Of a stretch of DNA of 64,000 bases, positions 42,508 through 50,698 are shown one piece after another; position 1 is the stretch's first letter, and each line of letters begins with the position of its first letter. The notes beneath the pieces were generated by a model that worked only from the letters and a program-made list of their open reading frames with translations, did no database searches and was not told the origin of the DNA. The DNA lies in NCBI RefSeq assembly GCF_014641735.1, contig NZ_BMIH01000001.1, positions 1,130,001 to 1,194,000 of the forward strand. The letters are read 5' to 3'. This DNA is from Sphingomonas metalli (lineage in GTDB: Bacteria; Pseudomonadota; Alphaproteobacteria; Sphingomonadales; Sphingomonadaceae). Position numbers and translations under genes: made by a program.

Positions 42508-43290
42508 GTGAAGATCGTATCCTGGAACATCAATTCCGTCCGCTTCCGGATGGAGATCGTCGAACGCTTCCTGGCAGAGGCCGCGCCGGACATCGTGTGC
42601 CTCCAGGAGACCAAGGTGGTCGACGAGGACTTCCCGCATGCGCCGTTCCGTGCGCTCGGCTACGATCACGTCCTGATCCACGGCCAGCGCATGCATCACG
42701 GCGTCGCGATCGTCAGCCGCGTGCCGCTGGTCGAGGACGACCGGCTCGACTGGCAGGCGAATCAGGAGGCGCGGCACATCGGCGTGCGGCTGCCCAACGG
42801 CGTCCGGCTGGAGAATGTCTACGTCCCCGCCGGCGGCGACCTGCCCGATCGCGCGCTCAACCCCAAATTCGGGCAGAAGCTCGATTTCCTCGAACGGATG
42901 ACCGACTGGTCGGCGGGGCTGACCGTCCCGACGATCCTGACCGGCGACTTCAACATCGCGCCGCTGCCCGACGATGTGTGGAGCCACAAGCAGCTGCTCG
43001 GCACGGTCAGCCATACCCCGGTCGAGGTCGAGGCGCTCGACCGGCTCAAGGCGTCGAACGCCTGGGTCGATCTCGGCCGCCACTTCCACCCCGCGCCCGC
43101 GCGGCTGCACACCTGGTGGAGCTATCGCGCGAAGGACTGGGCGGCGACCGATCGCGGGCGGCGGCTCGACCATATGTGGGCGACCGCCGACGTCGCCGCG
43201 CAGGCGACGGCGCATCATGTGTTCGAGGACTGCCGCAACTGGCTCAAGCCCTCCGACCACATCCCGATCATGACCGAATTCGCATGGTAG
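42508..43290 (+). CDS. xth: Exodeoxyribonuclease III
   Basis: 260 residues, GTG start. AP endonuclease/3' exonuclease of base-excision repair. Signatures: MKIVSWNINSVRFR, CLQETKV (metal Glu), GVAIVSR, TGDFNIAP (Asp/Asn), TWWSYR and the final SDHIPIMTEF with catalytic Asp-His. Overlaps ribA by 7 bp. Confidence 0.95.
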   Translation: MKIVSWNINSVRFRMEIVERFLAEAAPDIVCLQETKVVDEDFPHAPFRALGYDHVLIHGQRMHHGVAIVSRVPLVEDDRLDWQANQEARHIGVRLPNGVRLENVYVPAGGDLPDRALNPKFGQKLDFLERMTDWSAGLTVPTILTGDFNIAPLPDDVWSHKQLLGTVSHTPVEVEALDRLKASNAWVDLGRHFHPAPARLHTWWSYRAKDWAATDRGRRLDHMWATADVAAQATAHHVFEDCRNWLKPSDHIPIMTEFAW

Positions 43291-44351
43291 ACGCCTCCCC
43301 CCGCGCCGCGGCGAAGGCGATCGACGCGATGCGCCGCGGCTGGCCGATTGCGATCCAGGCAGAGGGCGAGGATGCGCTGCCGCTGCTGGCGGTCGAGACG
43401 GCCGACCCGGCCGCGCTCGACGCCTTCGCACCGGCCGGCCGCTATTCCGTGCTGATCTCCAGCGGGCGGGCGGCTACGCTCAAGCTCACCAACCAGCTGG
43501 CCGCGGCCGATCCCGAGCGCCCCGTGGTCGTCGCGCCGGCGCCCTGGCTCGACTTCGATACCGCGCGTGCGCTCGCCGACCCTGCGCTCGACCTCGCGAC
43601 CCCCCTCAAGGGGCCCTTCCGCACCGAGAAGATCGATCGGCCGAATGCCGCACTGGCCGCGATCCGGCTGGCGCGGATCGCCGGGCTGCTCCCCGCCTTC
43701 GTCCTCGACGGCATCGATCCCGAAGTGACGATCGCGCCCGAGGCGATCGCCCGGCATCAGGACGCCCGCGCCTTCCGGCTCGCCACCCGCGCCCGCCTGC
43801 CGGTCGAGGGCGCGGAGGATGCGGAGATCGTCGCCTTCCGCTCGCCCGATTCGGCGGACGAGCATGTCGCGCTGCTGATCGGCCAGCCCGACGGCCGCCC
43901 GCCGCTGGTGCGGCTGCACAGCGAATGCCTGACCGGCGACGTGCTCGGCAGCCTGAAATGCGACTGCGGCCCCCAGCTGCGCGCCGCGATCGCGGCGATC
44001 CGCGCGCATGGCTGGGGCATCCTCCTCTATCTGCGGCAGGAGGGGCGCGGCATCGGGCTGGTCAACAAGCTGCGCGCCTATCGGCTGCAGGACCAGGGTT
44101 ACGACACGGTCGACGCCAATACCCGGCTGGGCTTCGCGGTCGATGCGCGCGAGTTCGGCGTGGCGGCGCGGATGCTGGCGCTGCTCGGCCAGCGGCAGGT
44201 GCGGCTGCTGACCAACAATCCGGCCAAGGTCGCCGGGCTGGAGGCGGCGGGAATCGCGGTCGCCGAACGCGTCCCGCACCGGCTGCCGGCGAACCCGCAC
44301 AACGAACGCTATCTCGCGACGAAGCGGGACCGGACGGGGCATCAGTTATAG
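43284..44351 (+). CDS. ribA: GTP cyclohydrolase II
   Basis: 355 residues. First step of riboflavin synthesis. The C-terminal half (about 175-345) is RibA: RLHSECLTGDVLGSLKCDCGPQL gives the zinc cysteines, LRQEGRGIGLVNKLRAYRLQDQG the GTP site, and LLTNNPAKVAGLEAAG the end of the domain. The N-terminal 170 residues occupy the place of RibB (DHBP synthase) but its acidic DEDRE-type motif is not seen, so this half is probably inactive. Translationally coupled to xth. Confidence 0.92.
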   Translation: MVDASPRAAAKAIDAMRRGWPIAIQAEGEDALPLLAVETADPAALDAFAPAGRYSVLISSGRAATLKLTNQLAAADPERPVVVAPAPWLDFDTARALADPALDLATPLKGPFRTEKIDRPNAALAAIRLARIAGLLPAFVLDGIDPEVTIAPEAIARHQDARAFRLATRARLPVEGAEDAEIVAFRSPDSADEHVALLIGQPDGRPPLVRLHSECLTGDVLGSLKCDCGPQLRAAIAAIRAHGWGILLYLRQEGRGIGLVNKLRAYRLQDQGYDTVDANTRLGFAVDAREFGVAARMLALLGQRQVRLLTNNPAKVAGLEAAGIAVAERVPHRLPANPHNERYLATKRDRTGHQL

Positions 44352-44382
44352 ATTTTGGTCGGCAGGGATGGATCCGGCGGAA

Positions 44383-44398
44383 TGTTTCACGTGGAACA
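44383..44398. promoter_or_regulatory. parS-type ParB site 1
   Basis: TGTTTCACGTGGAACA, matching the bacterial chromosomal parS consensus apart from the symmetric C/T variation. Lies in the gap between the convergent ribA and fliS genes. Confidence 0.85.
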
Positions 44399-44473
44399 TT
44401 CGTGGAACGATAATCTCGAACCGTCCGCTCAGTCTGTTAGGACCGAAGTTGGAGCATCAGGCGCTCACCTCGC

Positions 44474-44570
44474 CCGTTCGCCCTGAGCTTGTCGAAGGGC
44501 TGCTTTCCCCTTCAACTGCACGTTTGTGGCGGATAGAAGAACAGTGCTTCGACAAGCTCAGCACGAACGG
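44474..44570. repeat. Inverted-arm repeat, family B copy 3
   Basis: CCGTTCGCCCTGAGCTTGTCGAAGGGC arm (first 20: CCGTTCGCCCTGAGCTTGTC) and GTGCTTCGACAAGCTCAGCA...CGAACGG arm around a 50-bp centre; nearly perfect pairing. Confidence 0.85.
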
Positions 44571-44614
44571 CGGGGAATGGCCGGTCGCGCTGCTACGGTG
44601 AACGCCGCCGGGAG

Positions 44615-44630
44615 TGTTTCACGTGGAACA
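44615..44630. promoter_or_regulatory. parS-type ParB site 2
   Basis: TGTTTCACGTGGAACA, identical to site 1 and 232 bp from it. Confidence 0.85.
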
Positions 44631-44705
44631 TTCGCGGAACGATAATCTCGAACCGCCCGCTCAGTCTGTCAGGACCGAAGTTGGAGCATCCGGCGCTCAC
44701 CTCGC

Positions 44706-44802
44706 CCGTTCGCCCTGAGCTTGTCGAAGAGCTGCTTTCCCCTCAAAACGCACGTTTGTGGCACAGAGCAACGCAGTGCTTCGATACGCCCAGCACGAAC
44801 GG
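44706..44802. repeat. Inverted-arm repeat, family B copy 4
   Basis: Copy within duplication unit 2; the right arm (CTTCGATACGCCCAGCACGA) has more mismatches than copy 3. Confidence 0.8.
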
Positions 44803-44833
44803 AAGTGCGGGCGCTCCGCCTCGCTCCAACGAA

Positions 44834-44849
44834 TGTTCCACGTGGAACA
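44834..44849. promoter_or_regulatory. parS-type ParB site 3
   Basis: TGTTCCACGTGGAACA, a fully symmetric 16-bp palindrome, 219 bp from site 2 and 14 bp from the fliS stop codon. Confidence 0.88.
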
Positions 44850-44863
44850 TTGGTCGAACATCG

Positions 44864-45265
44864 TCACCCGGCCGAGACGGTCGCCCAGGCGGCGGCGATC
44901 TCGCCGAGATTGTCGGCCGCCTCGCGGAACGGCGCGGGGTCGCTGCCGATCGAGGCGTCGACGATCGCACGGCGGGCGCCGGCATAGATGCGCGACAGCG
45001 TCTTCGAGACCTCGCCGCCATTCTCGTAGTCGAGCCCCGCCTCCAGCGCGAACAGGATCGCCGTCGCGCGCGTCACGCGCTCGCTCTTGACCCGGTACTG
45101 GCCCTGTTCGGTCGCGCTCGCCGCCGCGCGCAGCGCCGCGACCAGCTCGGTATAGAGAAGCTGGACGAGCTGCGGCCCGGTCCTCGCCTGGCTGGTGCGC
45201 CCGGCCGCGTCGATCTCGCGGTATGTCGCCCAGGGGTCGCGCAGGAGGGTGGAAGCATAGGCCAT
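44864..45265 (-). CDS. fliS: Flagellin chaperone FliS
   Basis: 133 residues, mostly alpha-helical: YREIDAAGRTSQARTGPQLVQLLYTELVAALRAA is the family core (normally YxxxxIxTAsPxxLixMLYdgxi). Binds flagellin C-terminus in the cytoplasm and delivers it to the export gate. Start overlaps the fliD stop by one base. Last gene of the operon; three parS sites follow. Confidence 0.85.
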   Translation of the reverse strand: MAYASTLLRDPWATYREIDAAGRTSQARTGPQLVQLLYTELVAALRAAASATEQGQYRVKSERVTRATAILFALEAGLDYENGGEVSKTLSRIYAGARRAIVDASIGSDPAPFREAADNLGEIAAAWATVSAG

Positions 45266-46713
45266 CAGTTGTTGCTCTGCGTCCAGACCTTGACCTGCTG
45301 CTCCATGAAGGCCTGCGTCGCCTTATAGGCGGCGACGCGCGCATCCATGCCGGCGAACTGCCGGGTCAGCCGGTCGGTCATCGCCGCGGCATCGTCGGTC
45401 GCCTTGGTCTTCTGCTTGGTCAGATCGGCCTGCTGATTGGTGTAGCGGGTGGTCGCCGCGCCGAGGCCATAGGTCTTGTCGGCAGCGGCGTCGGAGATCT
45501 TCTTCAGCGCCTGGGACAGTCCGCCATTGCCCGCCGCGTCGACGGCGAACATCGCCTCGACTCCGCCCGGGTTGGAGATCAGCAGGTTGGCGAGCTTCTT
45601 CTTGTCGAGCGCCAGCGTGCCGTCGCGATTGGTGCTGACACCCAGATCCGACAGTGTCTGCGGCGACCCATCGGTGGTGCTGACGATCTTGGTGAGGGTC
45701 AGCTGTCCCAGCGCGCGGTCGAGAGCCTTGGCGGCGCTGTCGTTGGCGAGCGAGCCGGTCTTTGGGTCGATCTCGGTTTTGACGATATTCTTCAACTCAT
45801 TGAAGGTCGTCACGAAGTCGTCGACCGCCGCCGAAAGGCCCGCGATCGGCGGCGTTGCGCCGAGCGTCACGGTAGTGCCCGGCTGCGCGCTCGCCAGCGT
45901 CAGATCGACGCCCGGCAACAGGTCGGTGATGATGTTCGTCGGGCGCTTGAAGGTCGCGCCGTCGACCGTCACCTCGGCATCGCGCGCCTTGGTGCCCACG
46001 GTCATTCCGGTCGTGGAAGGTCCGACCGACAGCGTCGACAGGCTCGCCGGATCGCCGGGGTTGGTGCCGGGCGCGCTGGTGTCGGTATCCGCCCCCTCGA
46101 TTTCGAACGCGGCGTCCGCGCCGGTCGTCCCCTTGATCGTCAGGCGCACGCCGTTGCCGTCTTTGACGAGTTGGGTCTGGAGGCCGGTGGCGTTCTTGAT
46201 CGACAGCGCGATCTGGTCGATCTTCACGCCGTCGCCGATGGTGATCGGAATGGTTTGCGCGGCGTTGAGCGTGGTCACGCCGTTGACCGTCTCGTAGCTG
46301 CCGATCTTCACGGTCAGCGTGCCGCCGCGATAGGTCTGATCGGTCGCGATCGCGGCGGTGCTGGTCGCAGCCTGGGCGCTGGCGAGCTTCTCGACGGTGA
46401 TCTGGGCTGACAGGCCCTTTGCCGTGCCGCCCTTCTTAACCGCCAGCGTCGCGATCTGGCTGTTCGAGCTGGTCGGCTGCGTCGTCAGCGAGCCGCCGGC
46501 AATCAGCGCATTCAGCGCGTCGCTGAACCCCTTGATCGAGGATTGCAGCTTCGACACGCTCGAGATCTGCGCGGTCAGCGTGTCCGACTGCTTGGTCAGC
46601 CGGTCGTTGGTCGGCGTGAACTGCGCCGCGACCAGCGACGTCACCAGCGCCTTGGTGTCGATGCCCGAGCCGGTGCCGAGCGTCTTGGTGATCGATTCGT
46701 TGATCGTCGTCAT
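45265..46713 (-). CDS. fliD: Flagellar filament cap protein FliD
   Basis: 482 residues with the FliD N-terminal domain (SGIDTKALVTSLVAAQFTPTNDRLTKQSDTLTAQISSVSKLQSSIKGFSDAL) and the C-terminal domain ending in heptad-rich helices (TKQKTKATDDAAAMTDRLTRQFAGMDARVAAYKATQAFMEQQV). Forms the pentameric cap that folds exported flagellin. The middle is variable, as usual. Starts 48 bp after flhB. Confidence 0.93.
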   Translation of the reverse strand: MTTINESITKTLGTGSGIDTKALVTSLVAAQFTPTNDRLTKQSDTLTAQISSVSKLQSSIKGFSDALNALIAGGSLTTQPTSSNSQIATLAVKKGGTAKGLSAQITVEKLASAQAATSTAAIATDQTYRGGTLTVKIGSYETVNGVTTLNAAQTIPITIGDGVKIDQIALSIKNATGLQTQLVKDGNGVRLTIKGTTGADAAFEIEGADTDTSAPGTNPGDPASLSTLSVGPSTTGMTVGTKARDAEVTVDGATFKRPTNIITDLLPGVDLTLASAQPGTTVTLGATPPIAGLSAAVDDFVTTFNELKNIVKTEIDPKTGSLANDSAAKALDRALGQLTLTKIVSTTDGSPQTLSDLGVSTNRDGTLALDKKKLANLLISNPGGVEAMFAVDAAGNGGLSQALKKISDAAADKTYGLGAATTRYTNQQADLTKQKTKATDDAAAMTDRLTRQFAGMDARVAAYKATQAFMEQQVKVWTQSNN

Positions 46714-46761
46714 CGCCGGTCCCTTGCCCTGCCTCGTTGAACGGCCGCGTAGCCGGGAATT

Positions 46762-47886
46762 TTAGGATGTTTTCTGCCCGTTCTCGTCGAAGCGCGCGGT
46801 CGGCGGCACCTCGACCGGCGGCTGGCGGCCACCGGCGGCGACGTTGACGCCGAAGACGAAGGCCAGCACCGCGGCGATCGGAATATAGAGGTCGTCGCGC
46901 ACCTCCTGCCCCTCGCGGCTGGTGTAATAGACGGCGCGGGCGAGCTGCGGATATTCCAGCACGGGAACAGACACTTCGGCGGCGATCTCGCGGATCGCCA
47001 ACGCGGTCGCGCCGCGGCCCTTGGCGACCACCACCGGCACCTGGTCCTTGCCGCGGTCGTAGCGGAGCGCGACGGCGAAATGGGTCGGGTTGGTCAGCAC
47101 GACATGCGCCTCCGCCACCGCCTTGCGCGTGCCGCCCGACAGGATCTCGCGCATCTTGGCGCGCTGATGCCCCTTCGCTTCGGGATTGCCCTCGCTCTCC
47201 TTGTGCTCGTCCTTCACCTCCTGCTTGGTCATGCGCATCTGCGACAGGCGGCGGATGATCTGGATCGGGATGTCGATCCCGGCGATCGCCACCAGCCCCA
47301 GCGCCATGACGAGGAGGATGCCGGTGAAGGTGCCGCCGACCGTCTGGAGCGCGGCGTCGAGGTTCGACTGGGTCAGCCCCAGCGTGGAGCGCGAGGCGCG
47401 CCACAGCATCCAGCCGCCGACGCTGCCGAGCAGCACGACCTTGAGCAGCGACTTGGCCAGCTCGATCCAGCCGTTCATCCCGAAGATGCGCTTCAGGCCG
47501 GAGGCGGGATTGATGCGGCTCATCTTGGGCGCCATCAGGCTGCCGTTGAAGCCGAACGTGCCCAGCACCGCGCCCGAGACGAGCGCGGAGACGAGGCTGA
47601 TCGCGAGCAGCGAGCCGATCGGCAGGGCCAGCCGCCACCCCGCCTGCGCCAGCGGCCGCCAGGGGGAGAAATCCTCCACATCGGCGCGGCCGAACTGGAA
47701 ACTCGCCGCCATCACCTCGCGACAGGCGGACAGCAGGGTCGGCCCCATGAACAGCACCCAGGCGACGCCCGCCAGCACGACCAATGCGGTGGCGAGGTCC
47801 TTGGAGCGCAGCACATTGCCGTCGTCGACGGCCTGTTGCTTGCGCTTGGCTGTTGGGGCTTCTGTCTTTTCGCCGCCTTCCGACAT
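46762..47886 (-). CDS. flhB: Flagellar export switch protein FlhB
   Basis: 374 residues: N-terminal SEGGEKTEAPTAKRKQQA signature, four membrane segments and a cytoplasmic domain with the autocleavage site NPTH (LTNPTHFAVALRYD). Cleavage switches export from hook to filament substrates. A Pro-rich C-terminal extension of about 20 residues. Clustered here with fliPQR rather than with flhA, which is not in the window. Confidence 0.96.
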   Translation of the reverse strand: MSEGGEKTEAPTAKRKQQAVDDGNVLRSKDLATALVVLAGVAWVLFMGPTLLSACREVMAASFQFGRADVEDFSPWRPLAQAGWRLALPIGSLLAISLVSALVSGAVLGTFGFNGSLMAPKMSRINPASGLKRIFGMNGWIELAKSLLKVVLLGSVGGWMLWRASRSTLGLTQSNLDAALQTVGGTFTGILLVMALGLVAIAGIDIPIQIIRRLSQMRMTKQEVKDEHKESEGNPEAKGHQRAKMREILSGGTRKAVAEAHVVLTNPTHFAVALRYDRGKDQVPVVVAKGRGATALAIREIAAEVSVPVLEYPQLARAVYYTSREGQEVRDDLYIPIAAVLAFVFGVNVAAGGRQPPVEVPPTARFDENGQKTS

Positions 47887-47890
47887 GATG

Positions 47891-48664
47891 CTATCCCAGC
47901 ACCATGGCCTGGACCGCGCCCAGGCTCTCGCGGATGATGACGAGCATATAGTCGCCCATCGCCGGGAAGGCGATGGCGAGCGCGATCACGCCGACCGCCA
48001 GGCTGGCGGGCAGGCCGACCGCGAACAGGTTGAGCGCGGGCGCGGCGCGGCTCATCATGCCGACGACGATGTTGAGGCAGAGCAGCAGGAAGCCGACCGG
48101 CAGCGCGAGGAGCAGGCCCGCCAGAACGGCGTAGCCGCCGAAGAAGGCGATGGCCTTGAGCTGCTCCGGCCCCATCCAGGCCGCGCCCGGCGGCAGCGCG
48201 TCGTAGCTTTTGAGCAGCATGTCGACGAGGACGAGATGCCCGTCGACCGACAGGAAGAGCAGGGTCAGCATCACCGAGAAGAACTGGCCGAGCGCCGGGG
48301 TCGAGCGGCCGTTCTGCGGGTCGATCGAGGAGGCGAACCCGATCCCCATCGCCCCGCCGATCACTTCGCTGGCGATCAGCGGCGCGGCGAAGGCGGTCTG
48401 GAGGATGAAGCCCATGGCCAGCCCCACCAGCGCCTCGGCGGCGATCGACAGGAAGGTCGCGAGCGCGAAGACGTTGGGCGGCGGGGTGATGCTGTGCGAC
48501 GACAGGACGAGGATGCCGATCGCGCCCGTCAGCGACACGCGCACGGTCAGCGGCAGCGACACGCCGCCGAATACCGGCGCCGCGGAAAAGGCCGCGCCGA
48601 CCCGGACCATGACGAAGATCAGCGCCCAAATCTGGGGTTCGATGGCCAATCCAAGCCCGAGCAT
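47891..48664 (-). CDS. fliR: Flagellar export gate protein FliR
   Basis: 257 residues with about six membrane segments (FVMVRVGAAFSAAPVFGG at the start, PVGFLLLCLNIVVGMMSRAAPALNLF near the end). Part of the FliPQR export channel. The ATG at 48664 was chosen; the open frame runs upstream only through repeat sequence. Four bp before flhB. Confidence 0.93.
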   Translation of the reverse strand: MLGLGLAIEPQIWALIFVMVRVGAAFSAAPVFGGVSLPLTVRVSLTGAIGILVLSSHSITPPPNVFALATFLSIAAEALVGLAMGFILQTAFAAPLIASEVIGGAMGIGFASSIDPQNGRSTPALGQFFSVMLTLLFLSVDGHLVLVDMLLKSYDALPPGAAWMGPEQLKAIAFFGGYAVLAGLLLALPVGFLLLCLNIVVGMMSRAAPALNLFAVGLPASLAVGVIALAIAFPAMGDYMLVIIRESLGAVQAMVLG

Positions 48665-48668
48665 CAAT

Positions 48669-48793
48669 CCCTCTCCCGCCGGGAGAGGGAGGGAGCCGCG
48701 CAGCGGCGGAAGGGTGAGGGTGAGGGGCACGCCGCCCTCACCCTTCCCACTGCCTGCGGCAGCGGGCCCCTTCCCTCTCCCGATGGGAGAGGG
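48669..48793. repeat. Paired GGGAGAGGG hairpins between fliQ and fliR
   Basis: CCCTCTCCCGCCGGGAGAGG (48669-48688) and CCCTCTCCCGATGGGAGAGG (48773-48792) flank a GC-rich middle with further complementary tracts (GGGTGAGGG / CCCTCACCC). A dispersed intergenic element inserted within the operon. Confidence 0.8.
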
Positions 48794-48797
48794 TTGT

Positions 48798-49067
48798 TCA
48801 TTTGACGAGGTCCGGGATGCGCTCGAACATCCCGATGGTGAAGTCGCTGAGCAGGCCGAGGATCAGGCTGCCGAAGATCAGGATCGAGAAGGCGACCACC
48901 ACCAGCTTGGGGACGAAGGTCAGCGTCTGCTCGTTGATCGAGGTCGCGGCCTGGATCATGCCGAGGATCAGGCCCGCGAGCAGCGCCGGCACCAGGATCG
49001 GCGCCGAGGCGAGGGCGAGCACCCACATCGTCTGGTTGGCGACCGTGAGGAAGTAATCGGCGTCCAT
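48798..49067 (-). CDS. fliQ: Flagellar export gate protein FliQ
   Basis: 89 residues, two membrane helices, MDADYFLTVANQTMWVLALASAPILVPALLAG and LVVVAFSILIFGSLILGLLSDF, with SINEQTLTFVPK in the loop as in the family. Start at 49067 rather than 49103 by fit to family length. Confidence 0.95.
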   Translation of the reverse strand: MDADYFLTVANQTMWVLALASAPILVPALLAGLILGMIQAATSINEQTLTFVPKLVVVAFSILIFGSLILGLLSDFTIGMFERIPDLVK

Positions 49068-49107
49068 CTTGTCATCCCCGGTCCTGCACGGACCCTTGTT
49101 CATCGTG

Positions 49108-49198
49108 CCACCCCGGCGAAGGCCGGGGTCCAGTTGGATCGGCTTCGGCGATCAGAGCGCGGCGTCCCCCATCTGGACCCCGGCCTTCGCCGGGGTGG
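49108..49198. repeat. Inverted-arm repeat, family A copy 3
   Basis: Perfect 26-bp arms (49108-49133 and 49173-49198), identical in core to copy 1. Fills most of the 167-bp gap between fliP and fliQ. Confidence 0.88.
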
Positions 49199-49234
49199 AC
49201 GGGAGGTGACACGCCCCCACCTCCTCCAATCCGT

Positions 49235-50122
49235 CTACGTCGCGAACGAGTTCGCGAGGCTGCCCATGGTCAGCGCCCAGCCATCGACCAGCACGAACAG
49301 CAGGAGCTTGAAGGGCAGCGAGATGATCGTCGGCGACAGCATCGCCATGCCCAGGCTCATCAGCACCGTCGCGACGACGAGGTCGATGACGATGAAGGGC
49401 AGGAAGATCAGGAAGCCGATCTGGAACGCCGTCTTGAGCTCGGAGGTGATGAAGGCGGGCAGCAGCACCGAAAAGGGAATGTCCTTGGGGCTGGCGAAGG
49501 GGCCGGCCTTGGCCATGTCGGCGAACATCGTCACGTCCTTGACCCGCGTCTGCTTGGTCATGAAGTCGTGGAGCGGCGCGCCGGCGGTGGCGATCATCTG
49601 CGTGCCCGCCAGCTGGCCGGCGGCATAGGGCTGGATCGCGGTGGTGTTGATCTGGTTGATCGTCGGCGCCATGACGAACAGCGACAGGAACAGCGACAGG
49701 CCGATCAGCACCTGGTTGGGCGGGGTCTGCTGGAGGCCCATCGCCTGGCGCAGCACCGCGAGGACGATGATGATCCGGGTGAAGCTGGTCATCATCAACA
49801 GGATGCCCGGCAGGATCGTCAGCAGCCCCATGATGATGAGGACCTGCAGCGACAGCGACAGCGGGGCCGACTGGCCCTGCGCCTGACCGCCGAGCTGACC
49901 GAGCGCGCGGTCGACCGCGTCGCCGACGCCCGGCACCGGCGCGCCGGGGGCGCCGAGCGGCGCCGCCTGCGCAAAGGCCGGCATGGCGACGACGCAGGCG
50001 AGGAGCAGCGCGAGCGCGACCCAGAGCAGCGTGGTCAGCGGCGAGCGGGCGGGGCGCGCCTCGGCGCGCAGCGCGCGGACGAGCGCGGGGCCATGGCCGC
50101 GACGGGTGACCGAAACGCTCAT
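49235..50122 (-). CDS. fliP: Flagellar export gate protein FliP
   Basis: 295 residues. Signal-like N-terminal segment (LLWVALALLLACVVAMPAFAQ), then the FliP core: LSLSLQVLIIMGLLTILPGILLMMTSFTRIIIVLAVLRQAMGLQQTPPNQVLIGLSLFLSLFVM and VLMSLGMAMLSPTIISLPFKLLLFVLVDGW. Founding subunit of the FliPQR channel. A 40-residue basic leader precedes the signal. Overlaps fliO by 4 bp. Confidence 0.95.
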   Translation of the reverse strand: MSVSVTRRGHGPALVRALRAEARPARSPLTTLLWVALALLLACVVAMPAFAQAAPLGAPGAPVPGVGDAVDRALGQLGGQAQGQSAPLSLSLQVLIIMGLLTILPGILLMMTSFTRIIIVLAVLRQAMGLQQTPPNQVLIGLSLFLSLFVMAPTINQINTTAIQPYAAGQLAGTQMIATAGAPLHDFMTKQTRVKDVTMFADMAKAGPFASPKDIPFSVLLPAFITSELKTAFQIGFLIFLPFIVIDLVVATVLMSLGMAMLSPTIISLPFKLLLFVLVDGWALTMGSLANSFAT

Positions 50123-50388
50123 GCCCGGTCCATCCCGCCCTCGACCTTGTCGACGAGCGTCACGCCGCCACGGCCGACCGAGACGAGCAGCCGCCGCCCC
50201 TCGAAATCGAGGACCGCGAGGCGCAGGCCCGGCGAGATCATCATCGTCTCCTTGACGGAGACGAGGCGGGTCGAGGGCTTGCCGGGGATGCGGCTCTCGA
50301 GCCGGCGCCAGAGATAGAGGCAGCCGATCATCAGCCCGCACACCAGCGGCAGGAGGATGACGAGCTTCAGGATATAGGACCAGAGCAT
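50119..50388 (-). CDS. fliO: FliO-like flagellar assembly protein
   Basis: 89 residues: one membrane helix (VILLPLVCGLMIGCLYLW) and a small cytoplasmic domain (VSVKETMMISPGLRLAVLDFEGRRLLVSVGRGGVTLV). FliO helps FliP assemble; members are short and weakly conserved, so the call leans on position between fliN and fliP. Confidence 0.8.
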   Translation of the reverse strand: MLWSYILKLVILLPLVCGLMIGCLYLWRRLESRIPGKPSTRLVSVKETMMISPGLRLAVLDFEGRRLLVSVGRGGVTLVDKVEGGMDRA

Positions 50389-50395
50389 GGGAGGA

Positions 50396-50698
50396 TCAGC
50401 CGCGCTTCTCGGGGGAGACCAGCTCGGTCATGCGCACGCCGAAACGCTCGCCGACCGTCACGACCTCGCCGCGGCCGATCAGCGTGCCGTTGACGAACAC
50501 GTCGAGCAGTTCGCCGGCCTGGCGGTCGAGCTCGATCACGCTGCCCTCGCCCAGGGCGAGCAGTTCGCGCAGCGTCAGGCTGGTCGAGCCGATCTCGACC
50601 GTCAGCTTGACGTCAACGTCCTGGAGCAGGCGGAAATTGGCCGCGACCCCGCCCGGGACGGCGGCGTCCACCGGAAAACCGCCGGTCATGTCGTTCAT
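50396..50698 (-). CDS. fliN: Flagellar motor switch protein FliN
   Basis: 100 residues: one SpoA domain, LLQDVDVKLTVEIGSTSLTLRELLALGEGSVIELDRQAGELLDVFVNGTLIGRGEVV, the standard FliN core. C-ring component binding FliM and FliH. Overlaps fliM by 4 bp. Confidence 0.95.
   Translation of the reverse strand: MNDMTGGFPVDAAVPGGVAANFRLLQDVDVKLTVEIGSTSLTLRELLALGEGSVIELDRQAGELLDVFVNGTLIGRGEVVTVGERFGVRMTELVSPEKRG

Larger units (their letters stand above)
44366..44802. repeat. Tandem duplication of about 230 bp carrying parS
   Basis: Unit 1 (about 44366-44570) and unit 2 (about 44598-44802) share the order parS, GAACGATAATCTCGAACCG, CTCAGTCTGTYAGGACCGAA, family B repeat, and ACGCACGTTTGTGGC-like centre, at high identity with scattered substitutions and a period of 232 bp. 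Confidence 0.85.

Noticed and set aside
44474..44802. CRISPR array suggested by spaced repeats
   Set aside because: Only two long units with conserved centres, which is a tandem duplication rather than repeat-spacer architecture.
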